This document shows positions 39,111 to 52,625 of a stretch of 64,000 nucleotides of DNA, in pieces. The notes under the pieces are model-generated. The model was not told where the DNA came from. It did no database searches and saw only the letters and a program-made list of their open reading frames with translations. The stretch comes from Chamaea fasciata (taxonomy: Eukaryota; Chordata; Aves; Passeriformes; Sylviidae). Location: assembly GCA_029207755.1 (NCBI GenBank), contig JARCOQ010000017.1, positions 4,228,945-4,292,944 of the forward strand, written 5' to 3'. The translations under genes and the position numbers were made by a program. Numbering within the stretch: position 1 is the stretch's first letter; every line of letters begins with the position of its first letter.

Positions 39111-42100
39111 CTGAATTTAAGAGAAAAATGTTTAATTTATCACTCTACAAAAACACTTTGGGGGCTACAATGTTAAAAGCCAAGATGACCTGGATTTTAC
39201 TTGTCACTAACTACAGATAGCTAGAGATGACACCATCATCATCATCATCGTCATCAAAACCAATTACAGCATCTAGTCCTACTAGATAAAAAAATGATCT
39301 AGTGTGGAAATGTGGAAAAACCCCACAAACTTCAACAGTTTTGTGTTGTAACACCTGCTATTGCTCATGACTTGCAGCAGCAATAATCTACCCTGTATTT
39401 GGCAGTATTGTATTGTTTGGTATGACAATTGTCATGTTCCAGTTCCAAAAAGCAGGATTTGACTATTGTGTGATTGACAGTAATATAAAACAGCACGTTA
39501 GTTTCTTTTTTATTTATTTTACAGAATTCCACCACAAGATAAAACCAGAATCTGTGCCATTAAAAAAGCATTGAAAATCTGAGCAAAAATCTCAAACCCA
39601 TGAAGCCCATGAAGGTGAAAGTTTTAACTTCATATCACATGGTTTTCACTATTATTTTGGACTAATTTTAGGGTTTTTTCCCGGGCCAGTCTGAAATTTC
39701 GTGGGTCCGTCATGACTGATCTAAATTAATAACTAAAATACTGAAGATTTATTGCCATAAAGACATTTCTGTTTTCCAAGTGATAAGAATATTATGACGT
39801 GTATTGATCTACTGATGCGGTAGCAGTCACCGAAAGATGGATCTTCCCATTTATTTTTTGTCCCTTTTGCTATTATTTTATTTATTGAGAACATGTCAGA
39901 ACAACTGGCACAAAAACCTTGAGATGCTGATAAACTGGTAAGATGAGCATATATGTGAAGCAGTAGTTGATCAATGTATATTAACTAAGGTTATTTGGAC
40001 AAGGAAATGTAATACTTTCCACATCTCCTCTTGGAAATAAATTTAATAGTCTATCTCACCTCCCACGTGTTTCCCAGTAATCACCTTCAACCATTTTTTT
40101 TCCCAATTAATTACAGCCTTTTAGATGATGAACAGAGTCCCTCTCATGGGGAGATGAAGTCAGAGGATTGCTTGGCAAAATTCTCCTTTGAACAATGCAA
40201 CCTTACATACAGATGATTTCCAAGCAGATTTTTTTCCCTGTGTCACACTCATTTCAATGCGCATTTGGAGACTCCAGAATTTATTCCAAGTTAGTTTACA
40301 ACTAAATTAAAGGAGCGTAAGGAAACACCAGAAGGAAGATTTCATGCAGTTTGTCAGTGTAAGCTCCAGGCTACTGAGGATTATTCCCTTGTTTTCATGG
40401 GGGTTTTATGATCTTTATTGTGATTTAAGGAGGAAAGTGCATGGGATTTTTTTTTTTTTTCTGTATTCTTTTCTCTTCTATTTGTGTGTTCTCCTTCCTC
40501 ATTGTTCATTTCCAATGCTCATTTGGAGAACACACAACAGTGGCAACATTTAGGAGCAGGGAAAGGTTTTAATTGTAGTCTTCCAAGACGACAACGACGA
40601 ACATAAACCATTCTACGTGAACCATGTTACAGCAGGGAATCTCTCTGAGGAATAATGAGAAAACAAACAGAAATTATTTGCTGGGAGGCAAAATTGGAGA
40701 CAGGCCAGATCACAGATTTCGATAGGATTTCTTTTCCTTAAACCATATACCAGCCGTGCTACAAATTCATCCTAGAGCAGGAATTAACTGCTTAAGAAGG
40801 TCGTGCTAATGGGGATGATTTTAAAGCATGGGAAGCTTTGCTGTTTGTGTTTCAACACCAGTAAAAGAGGCATCATTTGGAGTCCACTAAAGTAAATCTT
40901 CATGCAGACATCTCCTGACAGGCATGAATATGTGGTGTGCATAAATGAATGCATAAAGTGCAACAGAATTGTTACGGAAAGTGCCACACTGCTGAGAATA
41001 TATTTTTAAGATGCTCAAGGTAGCAAAAGTGCAGCACCCCCTGTGCTGTTCAGGTGCTCCTGGGATATTGGGGGAACATTTGACATTTCAGTGTTCCTGA
41101 TTCCATCGGTGTGTCCCACTTCTGGTGTCACTGAGTCCAACTTTTGACCACTACAGGTAATTTCTCCCTTTAGTATGGAGTTAAAGGGGCTGAATTTAAT
41201 TTAGGCTGCTCGTGTGATCAAGTACATTCAGTGTGGGCTTCACTTAACAGATGGGCCAGGGTTACCACATTGATTTGCATAGAAATTAGAATTGATCAAA
41301 ACTAAATTATTGATTATTTCAAGTTGAAAAACACCCTCTTCAACCTTGCATTCTCAACGAGCACCTCCTAACTGATGAGCTTTTACCATTACAGAACTGG
41401 TAAATAAATCATAAACTGGTATCATAATAAAAACATAATAAATGGGGTGGGATATTCTGGTCATTTTGAACATTGTAGAATGGATAATAACTTTGAATCA
41501 GAAGAACTCTCCTTTAAATGCTATGAAGATCTGATGATACATTCTGATATCATTTTCATTATTTCATTCACTCAATTATTTCATTATTTCATTCATTATA
41601 AATGTCATTATCTGGGAATGAAAAAGGTGTGATTTTCTGCTTCACATTAAAAATGGTTTTTTTCATTTAAAAAATAATTAGAAATAGTCCTCCCTCTTAG
41701 GTTTTGTTTGGTTTTAGTGGTCAGATTGATTTATTTATTAGAAGTCCCTTACTGCACTTTCCCACATTAAATTGCATGGAGTTTTCTTCCTCCTAACACA
41801 ATTCTCTATCTCTAGTGATACAAATTCCTCTTCCCTTGCCTCCTCTTTTTTCCTGTTAAATGCTTTTTATTTGAAGAACTCAAGAACAATGGCATTTATT
41901 GGAAAGCTCTGAGAACAAAGTTTAATTCTCAGCTCTGCTGTGTGATCTCTTTATGACACTGAACATGTTAGTCAGGCTCTCTGTGCACTGTTCCCTATCT
42001 ATAAAAGACAGATAATAGCACTTTCTTAACTGGAAATCTTAACAATGTAGCTATTAAAGGTTATGTGTACTTGTGCTGAGGCATAGCCAGAACTTTAAAA

Positions 42101-42208
42101 TACATACAATTTTTGAGGTAGGCTGAGAGTCATTTCCTTCCTTTTATTTTATTGCTAACCTCTGCAAGGTTTTTCTTCTTGTTCCCTAAGAAATGTGTAT
42201 GTTTTCAG
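39111..42208. other. non-coding DNA with small simple repeats
   Basis: A short (ATC)n run at about 39233-39256 and tandem ATTTCATT words at about 41562-41602. Otherwise A+T-rich single-copy sequence with no gene recognised. Confidence 0.55.
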
Positions 42209-42480
42209 AATTTGCTGCAAGTGCCATATCTGATCACAGGTATCAGAGATCCAATTGTGAAATGGTCTGATTTGGAAACTGCAGAGAAACAGAATTCCAG
42301 AGTCACTTTTCCGCTGCTTAGTTTCCATCTGAGGGAAGTCTGTACAGATGGGTATCTTGTTGGAATTCAATATCCTGAATATTATTTTGATTTTCTTTGG
42401 GTAGAGAGGAAGAAGATAAGTTCATTAGTATCTACTTTCCTCCAAGCCTCTCCTGCAATGACTTTCCTTTGGTTATTCAG
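42209..42480 (+). other. candidate internal exon (272 bp)
   Basis: After gtgtatgttttcag the plus strand stays open for about 90 codons in one frame (includes VKWSDLETAEKQ and GIQYPEYYFDFLWVE) up to TTCAG before GTAGGTGATT, a fair donor. A mix of charged and aromatic residues makes it more protein-like than most open frames in the window. The minus strand is also partly open over 42155-42370. The acceptor tract is interrupted by purines. I recognise no family. An open stretch this long between two splice-like sites is uncommon but not excluded by chance. Confidence 0.2.
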
Positions 42481-43759
42481 GTAGGTGATTTCTTTCTTGC
42501 CTTTTGAGCCACATTCAGGTCATCCAGCTCCATAGTAATTTGAATACCAACAAAGTGGGTCTTTCTGACAGCCTGAGCTTGACAGGCTGCTCCAAGTCCC
42601 TCCACTGAATTGTTGGTCTGTCATGTTATTTCCCCTAGAAATGGTATAAGAGCTGATAGCAACCTGAATGCCTAAAAATAGATGGGCAGAATAGGCCTTG
42701 GAATATGTAGCTGGTATTTTATCATCCTGGCTCCCTCTGCCATTGCATGGTGCAATGTGATAGCTTAAAATAACTAAGTACCATTCTTGTGCCAAAAATA
42801 TAAAGTGTCATTCAGTATTACAGTACCCATTTCAGCTGTGGACACACTCCTCACACTTCCTTCAGCAGTTTTTCCAGCACAGCTAATTCCAAAGACTGTC
42901 AGAGTGAAAACTCTTGCACGTAACCAAATGTATCCAATCCAGAGAGACAAATTTATTAAATGGGGCCAAGACATTGTTCTCCATCTGCAACCCTGGGTTT
43001 GATTCTTCTCAACTCTCCATGTGGCCTAAGATCCTGCATGGTCCCTACAACAGCTGCTTTGTCTTTCCACCACAAGTCAGGGACAGAGTAAAAGGATAAA
43101 ATCTGCCTCGCCAACTTGTACTTTCTTATAGCCACAGGCTAATTTTTGTTGTTCTGGGGACTAGTGATGCATATAATGCGTGTACGGTAGATTTGATGAG
43201 CTGGAGGCTTCTGCTTCAGAGGGTGTTTCTGTTGTTTTGCTGTTTTAATGCAAGTAAAAAGTTTCTCATTTTGGCAGGATTGTTGTCACTCCCATGGATT
43301 TTAGATGCCTTCCTGAAAACGCACCGTGTGCTGGAATGCTGGAACTCTATAGAAAACCAAGCTGCAATATTCAATCTAAAAGATACAGAACTGTGTCAGC
43401 ATTTGTTTACCAATTTGCCCAAGCTGAAAGGGGCAAAACCCAGCTGAGTTCTCATCAGCCTCAGTGCTCTGGTAAGAACCAGGGAGAGGAATGGGAGGAG
43501 TAAACCCAAAGAGCTGTAACACAGGTTAAATCAGATAGAGGGGCTGTTTTAGCTCTTCAAATATCATGCTCACATCCTGGTTCCTGCTTACTCTTCCTCT
43601 AGCTACTACAGGAGCCTTTCCAACTGCTGAGACACCTCAGGTGTGTCTGCAGTGCAGGGGCACAGGGAAAGGAGATCAAGTTTTGCTGCTGCCGTGGGAC
43701 AGGCGTTTTGAACACTTTTATTCTGTTCTCTGGTGTTTGAGAGGCTTGATTGAGCTCCT
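42481..43759. other. non-coding DNA, no gene seen
   Basis: Single-copy sequence leading into the 40-bp tandem array. No gene or element recognised. Confidence 0.55.
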
Positions 43760-44200
43760 CCCAATTCCGTATTCTGACCCAAATCCAGTCTGGATTTTCC
43801 CCCATTCCATATTCCAATGCTGATACAGACCAGGTTTTGCCACCATTCCGTATTCCAACAGGAATCCAGTCCGGGTTATCTCCCATTCCGTATTCCAGCA
43901 GGAATCCAGTCCGGGTTATCTCCCATTCCGTATTCCAGCAGGAATCCAGTCTGGGTTGTCTCCCATTCTGTATTCCAGCAGGAATCCAGTCCGGGTTGTC
44001 TCCCATTCCGTATTCCAGCAGGAATCCAGTCCGGGTTATCTGCCATTCCATATTCCAGCAGGAATCCAGTCCGAGTTTTCTCCTGTTCCTCATTCCAGGT
44101 ATGATCCCGTCCATGTTTTTCCCCATTCCACATTCTGGCTCTGATCCAGCCCGAGTTTTTCCCCATTCCCAATTTCAGGCCCTGTCAAAGGTTTTTTTTA
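43760..44200. repeat. 40-bp minisatellite, about 11 units
   Basis: The 40-base unit begins tcccattccgtattccagca and continues with ggaatccagtccgggttatc. Units between 43881 and 44040 are nearly identical. Those toward either end (43760-43880 and 44081-44200) are increasingly divergent, and one outer unit has 41 bases. Forty is not a multiple of three, so frames remain open across the array on both strands; the long open frames here are artefacts. Confidence 0.95.
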
Positions 44201-46667
44201 GTTTGTTTAAACTTTTCTTTCTCCTCTTGGAAAAGCACAGATGTCTCTTGCAACTGTCAGATGTTTTTCTGCAGTAAGGAATGAGCTAAGAACTGGACAA
44301 TGTTTATTTTATCATGAGAAATAATTAGTGTGTAAGAGAGTTGGGCTGTCATCAACTTTTATGCCCATGGTAAAGCAAAATTGCTAAAAAATGTGCAAAA
44401 ATAACATTAGAGGGTCTTGTGCCTTGTGTATTTTTGATACCTTTGCCTTTGGGTAGTTCCACTCAGATCCTCACTTCATCCTTTTGCCTCTCATTTCAAT
44501 TGTTTTGGAAGTGCCAAAAGCATCTTGTTTGATTTAATAAATGTTTTGTCAGTCATAGGCAGATGTTTGCAGAGCTGTAGTTCTCTTAGGTGTGTGTTTA
44601 TGAAGTACACAAGCCTGTTAGTGATGTTTTTTTCTTTATATTCCCTTGTGTTTTGTATTTCTGTAGAGATGAACAGAAACATTGCACCATGATAAAGCTG
44701 GGCTGGTGGCTGACTCACCCCCCTTCTCATCCTCCTGAGCTGCAATTTTCTGTGTTTGTCTTTTTTGCTCAAATTTGGCAAAGGCAGTGTGATTATGCAC
44801 TTCACACTTCGTGCTCCCAAGGTAACGTTATGGATCTTCATCCTGCCAGGAATGGGGATTCAGTGCTACTCTGGGCTGAATATTTGGGTTGTCAGAAGTG
44901 TTTGAAGGGTGGCAGGATGGTCGTTTCAGCTCATAAAGATGCGTGTAAAAACCAGTGAAATAAAACACAGGACAGAGGCAAGAAGTGATTCATTAAGAAT
45001 GGACAAATTGGCTTTCAAAAGATAAAGTAACTGCTCTCCAGAGGGATAATACAGCAAGTTGCTGAGCAGTCTGGGTTGAATCCAGAAAAGGATTTAATTG
45101 TGTGCTCAATTTTAAATATTCAAGTAGTCCTTTAGCTTTACAGGGAAAATCCATGTGTGTAAAGTAAAACAGAAAAGAGTCTTCACACAATTAAACTCCT
45201 TATCTTGATCCATTTCCCTTAATTTTCCTCCAAGGCTTCCAAGCCATGATTCCACCTTGGAGTGATCTTGTATTTCACAGCACACAAATGTTCTCAGCTG
45301 TGTGCAACCCTTGGTTTCAGACCTCAGCTCCTATCTAGAGGGTTTTGGGATATTCATATACAGCATCCCCAGAATGAAGTATACACACACTGAAATAGCA
45401 ACAGAACGTTGCTGGTTTTGACCAAAAAATCCATTCTCGGTCCTTCTCAGGGAAACAGTTTTCAACTTTTCATTGGAGAAAAAGAGGCCTGTAGGAAAGG
45501 GCTCCTCACTAAGGACAAAGGTTCTGCTGTGAGTGAATATATACATTAGCAATTAGCTGATATATGATGGCTAGAAAAACTCCGAGAAAAGTTTTGGATA
45601 ATAAGATGAGTTCAGGAAAATGTTTCTGAAAGACCTTAAGGCCAGATTCTAATTAGCAAATGACAAAATAGTTCAGAAAATAAGACTAGTACTGTAAGAA
45701 TCTTGCCATAGTCAAAGCCCACCATCAGCAAAGATGCTTAATTATCCTGCATATGATAATTCCCTTGTGGAGTTATATGATAAGTATAAAGGGCATTGAA
45801 GTCAGAATTACCCTGAAAGCCTTTGGCCTGAAAAGCAGGAGCTGTAAAAGAAAATATAACAATGAAAACAGTTTGAAACAATTTGCATCTTTTCAGTAAC
45901 TCCTTTTTAGCCACTCTGCAAACAGCACCGCAGGAAAACAGGGAAGAAAACTGTGGGCTGGAGTCTCCTCTCTTTTATTTGAGCTTAATTGTGTTTCATT
46001 AGTCCCACTTCTAATTATTGCAAGCAAAAATGAAGCCAAGACTTGCTGCCCCTTAAGCTGCTCAGCACAGATCCATGCAATTCTTTGGAAGGAACAGGAA
46101 GGAGCAAAGCAATCTTTGGGTAACATAATACAACCCCTGAACTTTGACCTCAATCAAGGTATTCTGAAAAGAAACAATAATGTCATAACTCCTTGAAGGC
46201 TTGCAACACCAGAAAATAAAACCTGTATCAGAAACCTGCCCACGAACACTGAGACATAATTCTCCTGACCCCACAGCACTGCTCCATATGTTGTATATAC
46301 TAAAGAGAAGAAATGGGTTTTATTTGTACCTACACTCTCACCAATTATAGCTGAAGTTGTTGGCTCCCTGTGTGTTGTCATTGACACAGATGGATAAAAA
46401 CAGATACAGCGTGTAAGGGAATATTATAGCTCGGAGCTCTCGTGCTGCACCACAGGCAGGATTTAAATTCCTCAACACCTCTTAGCTTGAAAAGTTCTCT
46501 GAGAAACAACCTCACTGATTAGGGCCTGTGCAAAGTAAAATTTCAAGCCTGAAACGTGTTGGCGTTGAGGCTGGAAGGCACAGCGGGAGGAGACAAGACC
46601 CCTTGGGGCTCAGGGGTGGTTGGTACTGGTTGTGAGCTGTGCAGAGGGACAGGACCCTGCTCCCTGT
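44201..46667. other. non-coding DNA, no gene seen
   Basis: A+T-rich single-copy sequence. No gene, RNA or mobile element recognised. Confidence 0.55.
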
Positions 46668-46731
46668 GGGAAATGGATGGAGAGGGTTTTGTCTCGTGGA
46701 GCTGACCAGTGAGTGACAGTGTAGCCAGGAC
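46668..46731 (+). repeat. 64-bp direct repeat, copy 1
   Basis: This segment (starting gggaaatggatggagag) is repeated at 47072-47135, exactly 404 bases downstream, with one difference: G at 46696 against A at 47100, as expected from decay of a CpG. The flanks of the two copies are unrelated. Each copy contains a donor-like GTGAGT. Confidence 0.95.
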
Positions 46732-47071
46732 TCTCCAGGCAGGGGCCTGTTTGTGCTGGATCTGCAATGGGTTAGGTGGCAAAACTGTTTCTTTTACCCC
46801 TACTCATCCTCTTGTCACAGAGAACAATAGCTCAGCTGCAACGTTTCCAGCTCTGAGCTGTTCTGAGCCCACATTCCTGTTCAGGGGACGTGCCCATGGT
46901 GTGGTGACAGCACAGGGTGCCACCAGTGCAGTGCCAGTTCCACCACAGGGATGGCACAGGCTCTGGCTGGGAGTGCTCCCTCACTCACATTTCTCCCCAT
47001 CAACATTATTAAAGCCTTTGTGTCATCAGATCTATTTATCATGGTCTGTCTTCCTTTTCTCATACCACACA
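46732..47071. other. spacer between direct repeats
   Basis: Single-copy sequence between the two 64-bp copies, with no recognised element. Confidence 0.5.
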
Positions 47072-47135
47072 GGGAAATGGATGGAGAGGGTTTTGTCTCA
47101 TGGAGCTGACCAGTGAGTGACAGTGTAGCCAGGAC
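47072..47135 (+). repeat. 64-bp direct repeat, copy 2
   Basis: Second copy of the segment at 46668-46731, with 63 of 64 bases identical and no extension of similarity on either side. Confidence 0.95.
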
Positions 47136-50100
47136 CTTCCCTGGTCAATCCACACCAGGACCTGCCCATTGCTTGGTTGTGCTTTTCCCCGGCATCACTG
47201 GGAATCTGCCGGGAGGATCCCTTGGCAGCAGCCCAGCTTTCAATTTAAATCCCAAATACCCAATTGGTCCTTCCATTGTGGGTGGTGTTCTGTGGCTTGG
47301 ATGGGCTTCCCACAGTCCAGGAGCTGCGTGTGAGGGAACAGCACTGAGTGTGTCAACAGTGATCCTCATCACCTCCAAACTCAGGTGAAATTGTTTTAAA
47401 TGCAAGAATATTAAAAATTGGATTCTGGAAGCAGATGAGGAATAGGTTTGGAATTGAGTGATTAGTGGTTCTTTTAAGAGTGGTTTAGTCAAGCCAACTT
47501 CTGTTACAGATCTCTTGAAGTTCTGTGAGTGAGAACTTTGTGCCCTGGATCTTTGGTTTTGGAAGGTTTTCCTGTGGCAATTACCTTAAGTGAAAATCTG
47601 GGGAAAGGAAAACAGGACTCACATCAGCAACTGTATGTGCAGTGCCAAAAAACCACACTTCCCAACAGACAAACCTAGAATAATGACTGATTGTAACCTT
47701 AAAAGAATGAGTCAAAAACCAAAGGAGAGTTTTCTAATTTGCAACCAGCTTTAAGGTTTTTCTTAGATTTTCTATTCACCGCAACACCAAAACACAAAAT
47801 GGTGTTTAATGATCTTTTTGAATCTTGCTAATGAAGCCTTTAAACTATGTAATCACCACCCTAAATATAAGTTAAATTACAACTTTAAATTTGCAGGCGC
47901 AGTGGTCCCCATAGGTGTGAAGGCAGGTGGTGTTACATGCTTGTGATGCAAACCTTTGATGCTGAGAGAAGTTGTACCTTAGAATTCCAGGATGTGGGAA
48001 ATGAAGGGTGTGGTGCTTTGAGAAGCAATTTTCCAAAGCATATCCTTTCAGTTTCAAAACATTTACTTGGTATCCAGGTAAATATCAGGAGAGTGTGACA
48101 GAATGTGTGCAGACAAAATGTTTATGAAATTAGGCAAAATTGTGATATCTTTGAGCAATTGCTCCACATTGAAATACTGAAAATTCTGTTCTGTGCAAAT
48201 CTACAGGTCAGTTCACACCTCCAGAGGGGAGACAGAAACTGCAGATGTGGTCTGAAATAGGAAGCAACAATCAGAGAAAAAATGTGCTTTGGGGAGGGCC
48301 CAGGTGGCACTCAACACCTTCTGCCATGTTGGAATGATAATGTGAGTGCTATTTTAATATTAATCATAAAGACATATGGCTAAGAACTCTCAAGTGATTG
48401 GCTCATAAACAGATCAGAAATTTCACACCAGCATTTTGGTTTATAAAATACATTTTTGGGAAATCAGAACCAGTTCTTAATGATTTAACAAACGGGAGTG
48501 AAACAACCCAAAAGTCTCAATGCATGCAATTTGCCAGGCACAGTTTGACAGGCTCCCAGGAACTGCTACGTGTTCCCTGCACAATAAATTCCACCTTGGA
48601 GTCACACTGCTGCTCTGGAATGGCCCTTCCAGGTGTCATCCCAAAACTGCCACTCAGCCACTGGGAACTGCCTCAGGTGACCCTGCCTGGTTCTCTCTGC
48701 TGCCCTTGGCTTCAGCTGGTGCAGAGGGCACCCAGACTGTGCCAGATCAGGATTTGTTGAAGGGCTGCTTCTCACAGAGCATCCAACAGTATTTCTTCAG
48801 GCGAATCTTCTCTCCATGATGAAACCTTCATTTCCCATACATATTTACATAAACTTGCTGATGTTTCTCTGGAATTCCAAACAGAAGGTGGTCTCTGTGA
48901 TAGGACACAGCTCCTTGATTGATTTATTCACCTCCACCACATCAGGCAAAACAGAAATGTGAGTTCTTCTCACAAGAGTTTTTTAGCCTCATTGAGGACA
49001 TCTTTATGGAATTAACTCAGACATTCTGCAGATCCCTCTGCCCTCCCTGTAGTTCTGTGGGATTAAAACACACCCGTGACACTGGCAGCTGTCTCACTAT
49101 CTTCAGATGGCAGTCCCTGGACTTATTACCAAAATAGGTTAAAAATGGGGCATAACTACGTCTTTATTGCCATTAATGTTTGTCAGTGCTCTTTGCATTT
49201 GGAACAGCGGAGGGGAGGTTGCAGGAGGCAATAACTGTGCTGATCCTGCTCAATGCAGTGTAATTGCAGGGTCACACTTCACGTGTTCACTGTCAGTTTG
49301 TTCATAAAGCTGGAAATGCTTTCAGGAGTCCTGGCAGTGCTGCAGGGAGGCAGTTGACCTGCCAGCCACTGGAGATGGAAAGGCCATCCCAGCCCATGGA
49401 CTTGGAGAGCACTTAACCAAAAATCCCTGTTTTGTGTGTTTTGAGCACTGAAAAAAAAAAAAAAAAATCAGTTTCCATGAAGAGTTCCCAGAAAACGCCC
49501 TATATAATAAGATTTTAAACATTAAAATCTATGTATTGACACCAATCCTCCAATGATCTGACTTCTCTGATGTTCTCTTTTCAATTCTGTCCACAGATAA
49601 TGCCACACTGTTATTAGAAAAACAAAGAGAGGGGAAAAGGGAAAAAATACCCAAGGCCATTCAATGATGAATTCTAAAATCAATTTCTTCCCTGTCCTGT
49701 CCACCCCCTTCAGAAACTGAATTATTTAATGAAAAGATCTGAGGCACATGAAACATTACAAAGGAAGATGTCAGCCGGGGTCTCCATTACCACAATCTCC
49801 TTGTGTGTTTTTTCTTTCACAGACAGACTAAAACCCAAACTAGCCATATTATTTGGTGGAGTTTAAAGAGGCATAAATTTTCTTGGGCAGGTAGAAAATG
49901 TTTGCAGTGAAAGATAAGCCAACTTCCTTTTGATTTTTTAATTGCAACACACAGGGAAAGTGATAATACAATGTGAGCAAGGGTTCTAGAGTGAGTGTAT
50001 TTGTAATGGGGAAATCTGTGATGCCAAACTGGTGGCAGCAATAGTGGATATGAGGAAGAAGGAGGAGTTACTGGGCCAGAATCTCATTTAGACACTTCAT

Positions 50101-52580
50101 TTGTGGGTGGAAACTGTGGACTGCTAGATCTCTCCAGTGAGTGTGAGCAGGGAATGTCCCGTGTGCTGCGCCAGGCTTTGAGTGCCACATTTCTGTGCTG
50201 GTGCCTGTTAGTGCAAGAGAGCTGGTAATTAGGGCACTTGGGCCTCTCTGAATTGTTTCCACTAGAAAAATCAATTATTTATTGATTACCAGTGACAGTT
50301 CATATTGATTACCTGTTTTTAATATATTAGGTATTGCTTTGGCACGTGTTTTTTTCCTTTCTGAGGAATACGCCAAGCCCTTTTGCACACTGAGCTGTGA
50401 ATTTTGGATAGTGTCTCTTTGCTTTGCACTATGCAATAATTTGTGTTTTCCTGTGGCTACACAATCCTCTGGCTGTGCATCTTTGTGTGTAGTATCACTT
50501 CCTCTGTTTCAGAGAAACAATTATTTGAGATTTGCAGAAATATCCACAAACCAAACAGCATTTACCCCCTCTATTAGATGGAAAGTGGTTGCAGTCACCT
50601 TCTGCTGAATTATTGAGCTAAGAGGTCACAAGCAGCAAATGCAATAAAAACCCATTTGCTTTAGGACATTTTGGAGATAATTACATTATTTTTCAAAAAT
50701 TCCTGGGTATTTATTCTAGTTGTACAGTGATGCGTTTGAATTTCAGCAATGGCAAGTACAGGAAATTTCTGTTTGTTTCGGTTGTTTCTATAGAAATCAG
50801 GGGAATTATTAATAAACAGAACACTTGTTCTGTTAAGTCAAGTTAGGAGAACCTCCGAAATATAAAGCAATGCTAAAAGAGTTGCTCTCCACCTTATCCA
50901 GTTGAGTTTCTAAGTGGCAACACATCCTCTCATCTGTGATGCTGGATCAGCTTCCACTGCCATCAGCAGACACACACTGGTTTATCTCTCTTAAAGATAC
51001 CACTGGTGTGTTTTAAATACATTGAAAAAAATTATTTGACTCAGATATTTACTCTGCTTTTATTGTGCATTGATATTAGGGGTCTGTTATTAGAAATTTA
51101 GAGATATTAGAGCCCTAGGTAGATTCCATTTAATGGAAATGAGGAAGATATAAAAATGGATTTGATTTTTTTTGAGTTTTCTTTATTTGATATGAATTGT
51201 TCTATGTATTCCTGTTGCTGGGAAGATAGAAACTTGCTAGTGAGCAGTCTGTAAAAATCAGAAACATTTATGAAAAGCAGGCAACGTTCTGTGTAAATTA
51301 TTGAATATTGACACACACTTGGCTGAAAAGCTGGAACCAGAGATGCACTAGGTTTACTCAGAGGTGGGACAAAGCCACATGCACTCATCCTGCAGATCTA
51401 AAAAAGACTTAATCTATGGTTTAGGCTCTATAATTCATGGTTTAGGCTCTATCCCCCAGTGTAGCCTCTGTACTGCTGTCTGTGCTGTCATGGCCACTCA
51501 CAGGAAGGGCTCTGCTTTTCCTGCCATCCTCCCTGAAGGACAACCATGAATCTTGGAGGGGATCTGCATAAATAAATATTTCTTTAAGCCCAGAGAAATT
51601 AAGGAATAAAAATTCATGAAGTACAGGTATGGTCCAGAGTCAAGCCTGTAAGTTTAGTGATAAATTTTGGGGTCTTACCAGGGTAAATCGCTGCCTGAAT
51701 TCAGGGCTGCTTTTGCAGCACAAACCAAGGTCCCAAACATGGGAGGCTGATTTAGCTTAAATCTGGCTCATATATCAGGAACAGAATTGTTAATTGACTA
51801 CAGAATCATTTATAGCCACTTACACAATATCAAGGACTCTGATACTAAATTTACAAGTTTGTTTACCAGGCTGGTGAACAGGAAAACTCTTTACTTGGAA
51901 CCACTTGCAGTTTTAAGTGAATTCATTGATATAAAGCTGCTCTGTCAATTTCTCAGCTGTAGACTCCAGTTCTGCCTAAGAGAATGAATCTGTGCCAGTT
52001 TACAGTGTCTGAGACTTTGGTCCCATGGGTCCATTTTTAGATTCACGTTTTGACTATAATTGTATTTTAAAGTGTAAGACAGAATATTGTGTGGCATTTT
52101 CTTCTACTCTGTTAAAATGATCCCAGTATAATGGAAACAGGGAAAAAAAAATTCACTTACTTAGGCAGTTTCCAAAATTGCAGTTCTGCAGAAAGGAGGG
52201 AAGTGAGCAGTTATATTTAAAAACGTTGGTAAATTGTCAGGCAACGGAGCACGGATGGCAGGAGAAATGGAAGCAGGAATGTCTGCACAGCTTTAATGAA
52301 TCTGGATTTGTGGGCACTGTGCACACGTGCAGAGCCTCCTGTTTGCACAGCCAGCCCTGTGCTCTGGCAAAAATGGTGTGGGTTTGGGAAAGTTTTACTT
52401 TGCATTGCACTCACTTGACTGAACTTAACTGTGCACACACCAAAACTCTGACTCCTCTATCTAACAGGAAAACCACTTTGAAATATACACAGTCATCCTT
52501 CTTGGATATATATGAAGATGAAGATAATGTCAAGCATTTTGGTATATTCATTTATGAATAATTCATCCAGCTGCACACAG

Positions 52581-52584
<4 letters not shown>
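47136..52584. other. non-coding DNA, no gene seen
   Basis: Single-copy sequence, A+T-rich for the most part. Run of 17 A at 49451-49467. A short near-repeat of ggtttaggctctat occurs at about 51418-51451. No gene or mobile element recognised. Confidence 0.55.

Positions 52585-52620
<36 letters not shown>
52585..52620. repeat. (TTA)n microsatellite
   Basis: About twelve TTA/ATT triplets in a row. Confidence 0.93.

Positions 52621-52625
<5 letters not shown>

Noticed and set aside
43599..44277. 175-codon open frames on both strands
   Set aside because: Produced by the 40-bp minisatellite; equal openness on both strands argues against a gene.
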